From NCBI GenBank assembly GCA_023412665.1, contig JAEZCA010000062.1, positions 1 through 11,057 on the forward strand: a DNA stretch of 11,057 bases, in the 5' to 3' direction. Source of the stretch: Bacillota bacterium (lineage in GTDB: Bacteria > Bacillota > Clostridia > Acetivibrionales > DTU013). Under the pieces are notes generated by a model. That model was given only the letters and a program-made list of their open reading frames with translations. It did no database searches and was not told where the DNA came from. Each line of letters begins with the position of its first letter. Position 1 is the stretch's first letter. This document shows, in pieces, positions 1-6,542 of the stretch. Position numbers and translations under genes: made by a program.

Positions 1-51
1 GTCGTGGTCGTCGTGGTCGTCGTGGTCGTCGTGGTCGTCGTGGTCGTCGTG
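1..51. repeat. 9-bp tandem repeat encoding poly-threonine
   Basis: The unit GTCGTGGTC is repeated without error about 5.7 times up to the window edge. On the minus strand it reads as ACG/ACC threonine codons. Because the unit is a multiple of three, changes in copy number keep the reading frame and only change the length of the Thr tract. The array very likely extends beyond the window. Confidence 0.93.
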
Positions 52-365
52 CTTGTTGTCGTGACAACTGCCGATATGCCAAGTACATTCTCCAGCTTGA
101 ACTGAAGGAGCATTTCCTTTTTAATGACATCCTGCAGGACCCTGTCTACTATGTCATCGATCCGTTCCAAATCATCTATGGAAGGGTTTTTGACAGTCTG
201 CCCCTCCAATGTTCCTAAAACCGACTGTACCTTCTGAGCTTCAGCATTTATGACGTTTGCCAGGCCCAGTTCCTCGAATGCAATGGATGCCAGCAGTAAA
301 TTGATAGCATCATCTCTTGAAATACTGATAGTGGGGTCAATATTCGGTATATCCGCCATTGACAT
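1..365 (-). CDS. Putative spore-surface protein with a threonine tract, partial (C-terminus outside window)
   Basis: The visible 121 residues begin MSMADIPNIDPTISISRDDA and form a helical, Leu/Ala/Glu-rich domain (about residues 15-97, including NLLLASIAFEELGLANVINA at 22-41). This resembles the N-terminal domain common in clostridial and bacillar spore-associated and collagen-like proteins; that assignment is from memory of the family. After VV (100-101) come TTTS and then 16 consecutive Thr codons to the window edge, so the protein clearly continues. The Thr run is written as a 9-base repeat. I chose ATG at 365 because GAAAGGG lies about 11 bases upstream; ATG at 359 is also in frame. No signal peptide is visible, which fits a mother-cell protein assembled onto the spore. 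Thr tracts of this kind are typical O-glycosylation acceptors, and a predicted glycosyltransferase lies directly upstream. Function is inferred, not shown. Confidence 0.72.
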   Translation of the reverse strand, partial: MSMADIPNIDPTISISRDDAINLLLASIAFEELGLANVINAEAQKVQSVLGTLEGQTVKNPSIDDLERIDDIVDRVLQDVIKKEMLLQFKLENVLGISAVVTTTSTTTTTTTTTTTTTTTT

Positions 366-402
366 CTTATAAAACACCCTTTCTTTTTAAAGGTATCAGT
401 AT

Positions 403-431
403 AATATTATGTAAACAAATAAAATTTTGTT
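403..431 (-). promoter_or_regulatory. Putative sigma-K-type promoter of the threonine-tract gene
   Basis: On the minus strand the sequence has AAC, a 17-base spacer and CATAATATT (403-411), near the known sigma-K pattern (AC, about 16 bases, CATANNNTA). The final A of the -10 is not matched. It lies 37 bases before the start codon. The word GTTTACATAAT spanning the -10 recurs exactly in front of the glycosyltransferase gene, with the same spacing to the AC element. Confidence 0.5.
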
Positions 432-508
432 ACCATAAATAGTTATTATTAATAACCTTCTAAAATCATTGTAAAAATCCGCTGAACGAATAAACAGCAT
501 AGCAGAAA

Positions 509-527
509 GGCGGAGCTTCACTCCGCC
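509..527 (-). terminator. Probable rho-independent terminator after the glycosyltransferase gene
   Basis: A perfect 7-bp GC-rich stem (GGCGGAG / CTCCGCC) encloses a 5-base loop. On the minus strand it is followed by TTTCT, a short, imperfect U tract. It lies about 95 bases past the stop codon of the glycosyltransferase gene and before the promoter of the next minus-strand gene, so the two genes appear to be separate transcription units. Confidence 0.6.
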
Positions 528-556
528 GAATAAGCAAAACAATCAGTCCTAAACCC

Positions 557-569
557 TGTACCTGGTACA
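557..569. repeat. Short perfect palindrome TGTACC-T-GGTACA
   Basis: This is a 6+1+6 inverted repeat in the 256-base gap between the glycosyltransferase stop and the threonine-tract gene. It lacks a T run and lies before the terminator hairpin. It could be a protein site or chance; no function is claimed. Besides this, the gap holds the terminator at 509-527 and the promoter at 403-431. Confidence 0.3.
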
Positions 570-621
570 ACCGACCTTTCACGGAAGGCTTCCGATCCAT
601 ACGTTTATCCAAACTACGGCA

Positions 622-1470
622 TCACCCGAGCCATGGCATATCCTGTCTCGATTTTAATGCCATGTAGAGGCAATAGTCCCTCACCTTGCCTAGATCCAGA
701 CCCTCCATCGACATATTGTCGTATTTCCCTGCCCAGAACCAGAACTTTGAAAACATATCATCCGTATGCCAGCAATGGATATGCGGATGATCCTGCACGG
801 ACTCTCCGGAAGTGCTGTAATAATCAAGCCTGCTCCTGTCTATCCTGAATTGTTCAACCAGGTCATTTACGGCGATCTCAGATGCATACATGGTCGTAAC
901 ACCTTTATACCAGCCCGGCCATGTCCCTTCGCCATCAGGGAATTCCCTGGTGAAAATATGCTGCGCCACCTTCATCGCAAGGCGGCAGACATCCCGGATC
1001 AGCGGCGCATAGCCATAGTGGGTCGAGCCTATATTATGGTATCCTCTATGCCTGAGGTTAAACTGGTTTGAAATATTTTTAAGTCTGGCTTTTGTATCCT
1101 CGTCATTGACATACCCGCCACCGCCCACGGTATAAAAATCGGGATAAAAGCTATTCCAGGCCGGTGTAAGAAAAGTATCCACATCAGAACGCAGCAACAG
1201 GTCATAATTATCAAGAAAATCAAGTCCTTCACCGGTCAGGCAGCTTATTGAGTTGATATAATGGTAATTAAGCCATAAAGGCTGGTCACTGGCAGGCTTG
1301 CATTCAACTTTGATGCAATCCTCCGGCACCTTGGCCAAAGCCTGCTTTGTGCCAAATACGATAAGATCGGTATCTTTTGATTGTATATGCTTCAGAGACG
1401 TATAAAGGCATCCGAACTGCAGCAGCAGATTCCTTTTGTCCTCCAGATATAGAACTACACCCCTCTTCAT
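622..1470 (-). CDS. Predicted glycosyltransferase, DUF7164-like
   Basis: The 282-residue protein has no signal peptide or membrane segment and should be cytoplasmic. The N-terminus alternates short strands and helices like a GT-A nucleotide-sugar fold (VVLYLE at 5-10, DLIVFG at 35-40). It is followed by YDLLLRSDVDTFLTPAW (89-105), where D96-V-D98 is a good candidate for the metal-binding DxD motif. Further conserved-looking patches are VGGGGYVND (115-123), HRGYHNIGST (141-150), WPGWYKGVTTMYASEIAVN (184-202) and HIHCWHTDDMFSKF (230-243). From memory these match the DUF7164 family, which I take to be glycosyltransferase-like; the sugar donor and acceptor are unknown. The ATG at 1470 follows a GGGGGAAGG ribosome site. 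The neighbouring threonine-tract protein, driven by a matching promoter, is the natural acceptor candidate. Alternative: a sugar transferase acting on another spore polymer. Confidence 0.72.
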   Translation of the reverse strand: MKRGVVLYLEDKRNLLLQFGCLYTSLKHIQSKDTDLIVFGTKQALAKVPEDCIKVECKPASDQPLWLNYHYINSISCLTGEGLDFLDNYDLLLRSDVDTFLTPAWNSFYPDFYTVGGGGYVNDEDTKARLKNISNQFNLRHRGYHNIGSTHYGYAPLIRDVCRLAMKVAQHIFTREFPDGEGTWPGWYKGVTTMYASEIAVNDLVEQFRIDRSRLDYYSTSGESVQDHPHIHCWHTDDMFSKFWFWAGKYDNMSMEGLDLGKVRDYCLYMALKSRQDMPWLG

Positions 1471-1478
1471 ACCTTCCC

Positions 1479-1514
1479 CCGTTTACACATATTTGTTTTA
1501 CATTATGTAAACGG
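1479..1514. repeat. 9-bp inverted repeat over the glycosyltransferase promoter
   Basis: CCGTTTACA (1479-1487) and TGTAAACGG (1506-1514) are perfect inverted copies 18 bases apart. The right arm overlaps the proposed -10 element and the left arm lies near the ribosome binding site. Because the right arm lies upstream of the expected transcript start, an RNA hairpin is unlikely; a protein binding site is the more natural reading. Confidence 0.45.
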
Positions 1515-1527
1515 TGTCGATTAGGTT
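1499..1527 (-). promoter_or_regulatory. Putative sigma-K-type promoter of the glycosyltransferase gene
   Basis: On the minus strand the sequence gives AAC, a 17-base spacer, then CATAATGTA (1499-1507), a full match to the sigma-K -10 pattern CATANNNTA. It lies 28 bases before the ATG. The AC element and spacer length are the same as in front of the threonine-tract gene. Sigma-K dependence is inferred from the pattern only. Confidence 0.55.
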
Positions 1528-1545
1528 CCGCTGCAGCTAAAATGC

Positions 1546-1998
1546 TCAGAACAATTTTCCACTGTCGAGCAATATCGTGACCGGACCGTCGTTGACCAGC
1601 TCAACAGCCATATCCGCTGCAAAAACTCCTGTCTTGACGTCTGCTGCAGCTGTTTCACTCAATTTCTCTATGAAGTAATCATATAAGGGCCTGGCAAGCT
1701 CGGGCCTTGCAGAGTCAGAGAAAGAAGGCCTTCGTCCCCTTCTGCAGTCGCCATATAAAGTGAACTGCGATACAGCCAGCAATTCTCCCTTTATATCCTT
1801 TACAGAAAGGTTCATCTTCCCGCCGTCATCCTCGAATATCCTTAGCTCGGCAATTTTATCAGCCAGATAGTCCGCATCTGAAGTCGTGTCATTGCAGCCG
1901 ACCCCGACCAGTATCAGGAGCCCTCGTGATATATCTGAAACGATTTCCTCGCTAATAGTGACGCTTGCTTTTTTTACCCTTTGAACAACTGCTCTCAT
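1546..1998 (-). CDS. dtd: D-aminoacyl-tRNA deacylase
   Basis: This 150-residue cytoplasmic enzyme hydrolyses the ester bond between D-amino acids (classically D-Tyr) and tRNA, and also glycine mischarged on tRNA-Ala. It thereby proofreads chirality in protein synthesis. The length is that of the family. Both active-site signatures are present: SQFTLYGD (77-84) and the Gly-Pro motif NDGPVT (136-141), and the family start MRAVVQRVKKASV is intact. An upstream in-frame ATG at 2067 would add 23 residues, but the promoter at 2030-2038 lies inside that extension, and the ATG at 1998 has an AAGGTGG ribosome site six bases away, so the shorter start is right. It appears to be transcribed alone from its own promoter. 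No usual partner such as relA is in the window. Confidence 0.96.
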   Translation of the reverse strand: MRAVVQRVKKASVTISEEIVSDISRGLLILVGVGCNDTTSDADYLADKIAELRIFEDDGGKMNLSVKDIKGELLAVSQFTLYGDCRRGRRPSFSDSARPELARPLYDYFIEKLSETAAADVKTGVFAADMAVELVNDGPVTILLDSGKLF

Positions 1999-2029
1999 AA
2001 ACCCACCTTTTCCTTCTGTAATTGAAATT

Positions 2030-2038
2030 ATTATAACA
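2030..2038 (-). promoter_or_regulatory. Extended -10 promoter of dtd
   Basis: The minus strand reads TGTTATAAT, a perfect TATAAT with the TGn extension, 31 bases upstream of the dtd ATG. No good -35 hexamer is seen at the proper distance, which extended -10 promoters can do without. It also decides the dtd start, since the longer reading frame would begin upstream of it. Confidence 0.6.
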
Positions 2039-2071
2039 CTTCTTTTCAAAGAATACTTTTCGGTCATGCGA

Positions 2072-2090
2072 TAATTTTCTGCACAAATTA
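2072..2090. repeat. Inverted repeat between dtd and the ABC exporter genes (possible operator)
   Basis: TAATTT (2072-2077) and AAATTA (2085-2090) are perfect inverted arms seven bases apart, in the divergent gap 1999-2227. The site is upstream of the dtd promoter and about 140 bases before the exporter start. AT-rich short arms are common by chance, so a regulator site is only a possibility. Confidence 0.25.
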
Positions 2091-2170
2091 CGCTCAGTAG
2101 AAAATATGCTTCAATTTGCCCTGTGACAAGCAGGTGGAATGACCCTCTCTGCCGAATACTTCCATCTGAC

Positions 2171-2179
2171 TGTTATATA
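2171..2179 (+). promoter_or_regulatory. Possible extended -10 promoter of the ABC exporter operon
   Basis: TGTTATATA matches the extended -10 layout (TG, one base, TATATA) and lies 48 bases before the ATG at 2228. There is no recognisable -35. The region between it and the gene carries no obvious attenuator hairpin or leader peptide of the kind known upstream of bmrCD. Confidence 0.35.
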
Positions 2180-2227
2180 AGAACAAAAGGCAGACCACAG
2201 AATTGAGTCCGAAGGAAAATCATTGAT

Positions 2228-3988
2228 ATGAAGAAAATTTTATCATACTTAAAGCCTTATGCTTCCCGAATGGTTGCAGGGCTGACCATAAAGTTCACCG
2301 GCACTATAATGGATCTGCTGCTTCCGTGGATCCTCTCCTATACCATCGATGACATAGTCCCTCTGCGCAGTGTCACTCTGGTCTTCATCTGGGGCGGGAT
2401 CATGCTTTTGTGTGCGGCAGCTGCATTCATCACCAACGTGATCGCCAACAGGATGGCGTCGAGAGTCGCCAGAGATGCGACAGAAGCCATCCGCCATGAC
2501 CTTTTCGAGAAAATATGCTATTTGTCCTGCAGGCAGGTCGATGAGTTTACCATACCGTCTCTTGAATCCAGACTTACCTCCGACACATACAACATCCATC
2601 ATATGATCGGCATGATGCAGCGTCTGGGTATCCGGGCCCCAATCCTGCTTCTTGGCGGCATTATAGTGACTCTTGGGCTGGAGCCCGTTCTGTCGCTTAT
2701 ACTGATACTGACGTTGCCTTTTATAGGGCTTCTGGTATATTTTGTATCAAGGAAGGGCATCCCTCTGTTTACCGAAGCCCAAAAGTCGGTCGACAAGCTG
2801 GTCCGTACAGTACGAGAAAATATTACCGGTATCAGGGTGATTAAAGCTTTGTCAAAAACCGAATATGAAAAAAGCCGGTTTGAGGGAGTCAATGCGAAAG
2901 TCGTGGAAAGCGAATCCAAAGCAAACATTACAATGGCGCTTACAAACCCTGCGATGAATCTCATTTTGAATCTGGGGCTCACCCTTGTCATTATCGCAGG
3001 CGCATACAGGATCAATGCCGGTCTTACCAAACCCGGTGAAATAATCGCATTTCTCACTTATTTCACAATAATATTGAATGCAATGCTGTCAATCACAAGG
3101 ATGTTCGTGATCTTTTCAAAAGGCACCGCTTCAGCCGAAAGAATCCGGCAGGTTCTCGATGCCGGAAGGGAGCTTGAACTCGGACCTGAAGATCATGTGG
3201 ACAACGGATACCATATATCCTTTGAGCATGTCACATTTTCATACCATGGCAAGGCGGAAAAAGCAGGCAGTAAATCACAGGAAAACGATGAAGATCGAAC
3301 AAACAGTCTTGAGGATATCAGCTTTGCCCTCAAGCACGGTGAGACACTGGGGATCATAGGCGCCACCGGGAGCGGCAAAAGTACTATCATAAGGCTGCTG
3401 CTTCGTCTATACGATCCCAGTGACGGGGTAATCAGGATATCGGGCGATAATATACGGAGTATCCCACAGGATAAGCTGCATACCAAATTCGGTGTGGTTT
3501 TCCAGAACGATGTTCTTTTCGCCGACACTATAGCCTCGAATATTTCCTTTGGCCGCAGCCTGAGCCAAAAGCAGATAGAGGACGCTGCAGCATATGCCCA
3601 GGCAAGCGAATTTATCGGGTCCCTCCAAGACGGATACCTGCATATGCTTTCAACAAAGAGCTCCAATCTGAGCGGAGGGCAGAAGCAAAGGGTGCTTATT
3701 GCAAGGGCATTGGCAGCAAAGCCGGAGATACTGATACTGGACGATTCCTCGAGCGCATTGGACTACAAAACAGATTCCCTTCTCAGGAAGGCGTTGGATC
3801 AGAATTTGAAAGGTACCACATCCATAATTATTGCGCAGCGGATAAGCTCGATAATGCATGCCGACCATATCCTGATCCTTGAAGACGGCAGGACTCTAGG
3901 ATATGGAACTCACAAGGAGCTTCTGGAAACATGCAGAGAATATCACGAAATATATACTTCCCAGATGGGAGGTGAAGCCGTTGTCTAA
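2228..3988 (+). CDS. ABC exporter half-transporter with degenerate ATPase site (BmrC/YheI-like)
   Basis: This 586-residue half-transporter has the exporter layout: a six-helix membrane domain (about 1-300; clear helices near 54-74, 133-175, 244-264 and 275-295) followed by a nucleotide-binding domain. The ATPase motifs are Walker A GATGSGKST (378-386), Q-loop Q426, signature LSGGQKQR (481-488), Walker B ILILDD (501-506) and AQR (536-538). Two residues mark it as the non-consensus half of a heterodimer: D506 replaces the catalytic Glu and Q537 replaces the switch His. The signature itself is canonical. This is the pattern of BmrC, LmrC and TM287, and the length is near BmrC (about 585). Such pairs export drugs or other lipophilic compounds, but the substrate cannot be read from sequence. 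An acidic insert (about 341-360) precedes the Walker A. Its end overlaps the start of the next gene, its partner. AAGGAAA lies about 10 bases before the ATG. Confidence 0.93.
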   Translation: MKKILSYLKPYASRMVAGLTIKFTGTIMDLLLPWILSYTIDDIVPLRSVTLVFIWGGIMLLCAAAAFITNVIANRMASRVARDATEAIRHDLFEKICYLSCRQVDEFTIPSLESRLTSDTYNIHHMIGMMQRLGIRAPILLLGGIIVTLGLEPVLSLILILTLPFIGLLVYFVSRKGIPLFTEAQKSVDKLVRTVRENITGIRVIKALSKTEYEKSRFEGVNAKVVESESKANITMALTNPAMNLILNLGLTLVIIAGAYRINAGLTKPGEIIAFLTYFTIILNAMLSITRMFVIFSKGTASAERIRQVLDAGRELELGPEDHVDNGYHISFEHVTFSYHGKAEKAGSKSQENDEDRTNSLEDISFALKHGETLGIIGATGSGKSTIIRLLLRLYDPSDGVIRISGDNIRSIPQDKLHTKFGVVFQNDVLFADTIASNISFGRSLSQKQIEDAAAYAQASEFIGSLQDGYLHMLSTKSSNLSGGQKQRVLIARALAAKPEILILDDSSSALDYKTDSLLRKALDQNLKGTTSIIIAQRISSIMHADHILILEDGRTLGYGTHKELLETCREYHEIYTSQMGGEAVV

Positions 3989-5860
3989 TGCAATAAACAG
4001 TAAACAGGGCAGTATTCCGTCAGGCTTTAGCTCAGGTCATGGTTTTGGGGGCGGTCACGGCTTTGGTGCAGGCCGGGACGGTAATCCGTCAAAAAGCAGT
4101 GATAAGCACAGGATCAGCCTAAAGGACACAAAAAGGATCATGGTGAGGCTTTGGAAATACTTATATCGCTATAAGTGGCTCGGCTTATTAGCTGTTGCAC
4201 TTTCAGTCGCCAGTAATCTGCTGTCCCTCTTGGGGCCTATGCTCTCAGGCTATGCCATCGATGCCATCGGCAACGGTGCAGGCATGGCTCAGTTTGACAA
4301 GGTGTTCTTCTATTGCGCGCTCATGATTATTTTCTATATAGTATCTTCCTTGCTGGCATATATACTTTCGGTTCTAATGATCCGCATCAGTCAGAAGGTT
4401 GTCTTCAGGATGAGGAGCGATGTATTCAACAAGCTGGCAGAGCTGCCCGTGCGGTTTTTTGACTGCCATCAGACCGGTGAGATCATCAGCCGTATATCAT
4501 ATGATATTGATACGGTAAATGCTTCGCTGTCCAATGACCTGCTGCAGATATTCACCAGTTTGTTCACATAGTCATAGGATCACTGGCAATGATGCTCTAT
4601 ATTTCGCCTTTACTGGTGCTTGTATTCACGGTGACCATCCCTGTGTCCATACTGCTGACTAAGTACATGACGGGCAAGCTGCGTCCGCTTTTCAGAAAGC
4701 GCTCTGCAAAGCTTGGAGAACTGAACGGCTTTGTTGAAGAGCTTATATCGGGGCAAAAGACAATCAAGGTCTATAATCAGGAACAATCCACACTTCAAAG
4801 GTTTGATGAAAAAAACAGGGAAGCGGTTGATTCATATTATAATGCAGAGTATTACGGAAGCATGATGGGGCCGTCAGTCAATCTCATAAATAACCTTTCA
4901 CTTGCTCTCATCAGTGTTTTCGGAGCGCTGCTGTTTCTCTTCGGCCGCATTACGCTGGGCAATCTTTCTTCCTTCGTGCTGTATTCACGGAAATTCTCCG
5001 GACCTATAAATGAAATGGCCAACATTCTCAGTGAGCTGCAGTCTTCCTTTGCCGCCGCTGAGCGCATTTTCCGCCTGATTGATGAGGAGCCGGAGCCAAA
5101 AGATATGGATGGAGCTGCTGTTCTTGATGACGTGAGGGGAGAAGTCGAAATGAAAGATGTATGCTTCGGCTACACACCTGAACGCCTTATAATCCGGGAT
5201 CTGAATATAAAAGCGGAGGAAGGCAGCCTCATTGCCGTAGTTGGCCCTACCGGCGCCGGGAAAACAACAATCATAAACCTGTTGATGAGATTCTATGATC
5301 CTGACAGCGGTACGATCTCCATCGACGGCAGAAACATCTACTCAGTCACTCGTAAAAGCCTGCGGCTCGCATACTCGATGGTACTGCAGGACACCTGGCT
5401 GTTCCATGGAACCATTTTTGAAAATATTGCTTATGGGAAGAAAAACGCGACGCTGGACGACGTTATAGCCGTTGCAAAAGCAGCAAAGATACACAATTAC
5501 ATCATACAGCTGCCCGAAGGCTATAATACTGTTTTAAGCGATGACGGCATAAATATATCGTATGGGCAGAAACAGCTGCTTACTATAGCCAGAGCAATGC
5601 TGCTCGATTCAAAGATGTTGATACTGGACGAGGCCACATCCAATGTAGACACAAGGACAGAGCAGCAGATCCAGAAGGCCATGCGAAAGCTCATGCAGGG
5701 CCGGACCTGCTTTGTCATCGCTCACCGCCTGTCCACGATACGAAATGCCGACAGGATCCTGGTAATAAAGGATGGCAGGATTCTGGAGCAGGGTAATCAC
5801 GAGGAACTGATGAAGCTGGGCCGTGTTTACGCAGAGCTTTACAATTCACAGTTCAACTGA
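3981..5860 (+). pseudogene. ABC exporter half-transporter, partner of the preceding gene (BmrD/YheH-like), frameshifted
   Basis: The gene starts at TTG 3981, overlapping its partner by 8 bases, behind a strong GGGAGGT seven bases away. The first frame (3981-4571, 196 residues) has a Gly/His-rich leader GFSSGHGFGGGHGFGAG (15-31), usual for this family, and the first membrane helices, ending ...DLLQIFTSLFT, stop. From 4571 a second frame continues without a gap in homology: VIGSLA, then MMLYISPLLV... (423 residues from the ATG at 4589). Loss of one base around 4568-4571 explains this. The second part holds Walker A GPTGAGKTT (219-227 from the 4589 ATG), Q267, a non-standard signature SYGQK (324-328), Walker B LILDE with catalytic E348, and H379. 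Restored, it would be about 626 residues and the ATP-hydrolysing half. Apart from the shift it looks well preserved, so a sequencing error or very recent mutation is likely. The ATG at 4589 has no convincing ribosome site. Confidence 0.88.
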
Positions 5861-5870
5861 ATCAGGCAGA

Positions 5871-6104
5871 TTAGTCCTCTTTGTCAGCTTTGACCTCTAT
5901 ATTGACTTTGTCAGTCTTCATGTCAAGGTCGTCTTTAACATTGCTCTTTTTCTTCCAGTTATAGCGTATGATCGCTATTGTTAAAACAACCACAACAAAA
6001 ACAAGCCCTGCCGTACAAAGTATCAGCGTCAGGTCACCCATCCTGGGTTCAGGCACCCACACAACATCAGCATACACGGTGCAATAAGTTAAAATACTCT
6101 CCAT
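5871..6104 (-). CDS. Small single-pass membrane protein of the SH3-like cassette
   Basis: This is a 77-residue protein of no recognised family. A short N-terminus MESILTYCTVYADVVWVPEP is followed by one strong membrane segment (about 25-47) and a highly charged Lys/Asp tail (50-77), predicted to be cytoplasmic. The start is ATG 6104 because GGGGTGG ends five bases before it; a GTG at 6113 is in frame but lies inside that ribosome site. It follows the four-helix protein gene by 18 bases and is the last gene of the cluster. The motif ADVVWVPEP (12-20) closely echoes ADVAWEPED just after the signal peptide of the first cluster gene, and both have a C-terminal helix with a basic tail. It may be a cut-down relative or partner of that protein. 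Its 3' end faces the exporter gene 10 bases away, with no clear terminator between. Confidence 0.75.
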   Translation of the reverse strand: MESILTYCTVYADVVWVPEPRMGDLTLILCTAGLVFVVVVLTIAIIRYNWKKKSNVKDDLDMKTDKVNIEVKADKED

Positions 6105-6122
6105 CTGATCCACCCCATTGAT

Positions 6123-6485
6123 CTATACTAAAAAAGCCTCGATTACTTTACCGATGAAAAAGGAAAATGCATTAGCTCCTATCGCAAACAGGATAGGGCG
6201 GCTTATCTTCTCGCCATACGATTTATAGAAAAGTGCCTCAATAACAACCGCAAGCACCTCAAGCACTGCTAAAACCAGCAAAGACCCACCTTTACCAAAA
6301 GTCAGATAATAAAAAAATACTACAACTGGGTTTGTGATCACATTGACCAGGCATACCAACAACAGGTCCTTCTTATTCCGCACCATACAGATCAGGGCGA
6401 AAATTAGCTCCAGAACAAGGGTCAAACCAAGAGATATGCCCATATCTGCAAAAACACTGAAGTCCATAAAAACAACTCTGCCCAT
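6123..6485 (-). CDS. Four-helix integral membrane protein of unknown function
   Basis: This 120-residue, very hydrophobic protein has four predicted membrane helices (about 15-35, 40-62, 67-87, 97-118) and only short loops. Notable residues inside or at helix ends are E26, N48, VNVITNP (47-53), E76 and E83, and GANAFSFFIG (103-112); acidic and Asn residues in helices often mark packing or transport contacts, but no family with known function is recognised. I believe similar small membrane proteins occur beside SH3-like secreted proteins in other Clostridia. The ATG at 6485 has GGGGTG about five bases upstream. It lies 57 bases after the SH3-like gene and 18 bases before the small single-pass gene, so the three are likely one operon and may form a membrane complex; that is inference. 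Confidence 0.82.
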   Translation of the reverse strand: MGRVVFMDFSVFADMGISLGLTLVLELIFALICMVRNKKDLLLVCLVNVITNPVVVFFYYLTFGKGGSLLVLAVLEVLAVVIEALFYKSYGEKISRPILFAIGANAFSFFIGKVIEAFLV

Positions 6486-6542
6486 TATCTCACCCCGTTT
6501 ACCGCCCTTGCCGGATCATTCAGTTTTAATGCGGCTTATTGT

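Noticed and set aside
1999..2067. 23-residue N-terminal extension of dtd from ATG 2067
   Set aside because: It contains the extended -10 promoter TGTTATAAT, and dtd proteins start at MRAVVQRV.
4560..4575. Programmed ribosomal frameshift in the second ABC gene
   Set aside because: There is no X-XXY-YYZ slippery heptamer or poly-A run at the junction and no evident downstream stem; loss of one base is simpler.
5861..5870. Bidirectional terminator between the convergent exporter and small membrane protein genes
   Set aside because: Only 10 bases separate the stops and no GC-rich stem with a T run is visible there.
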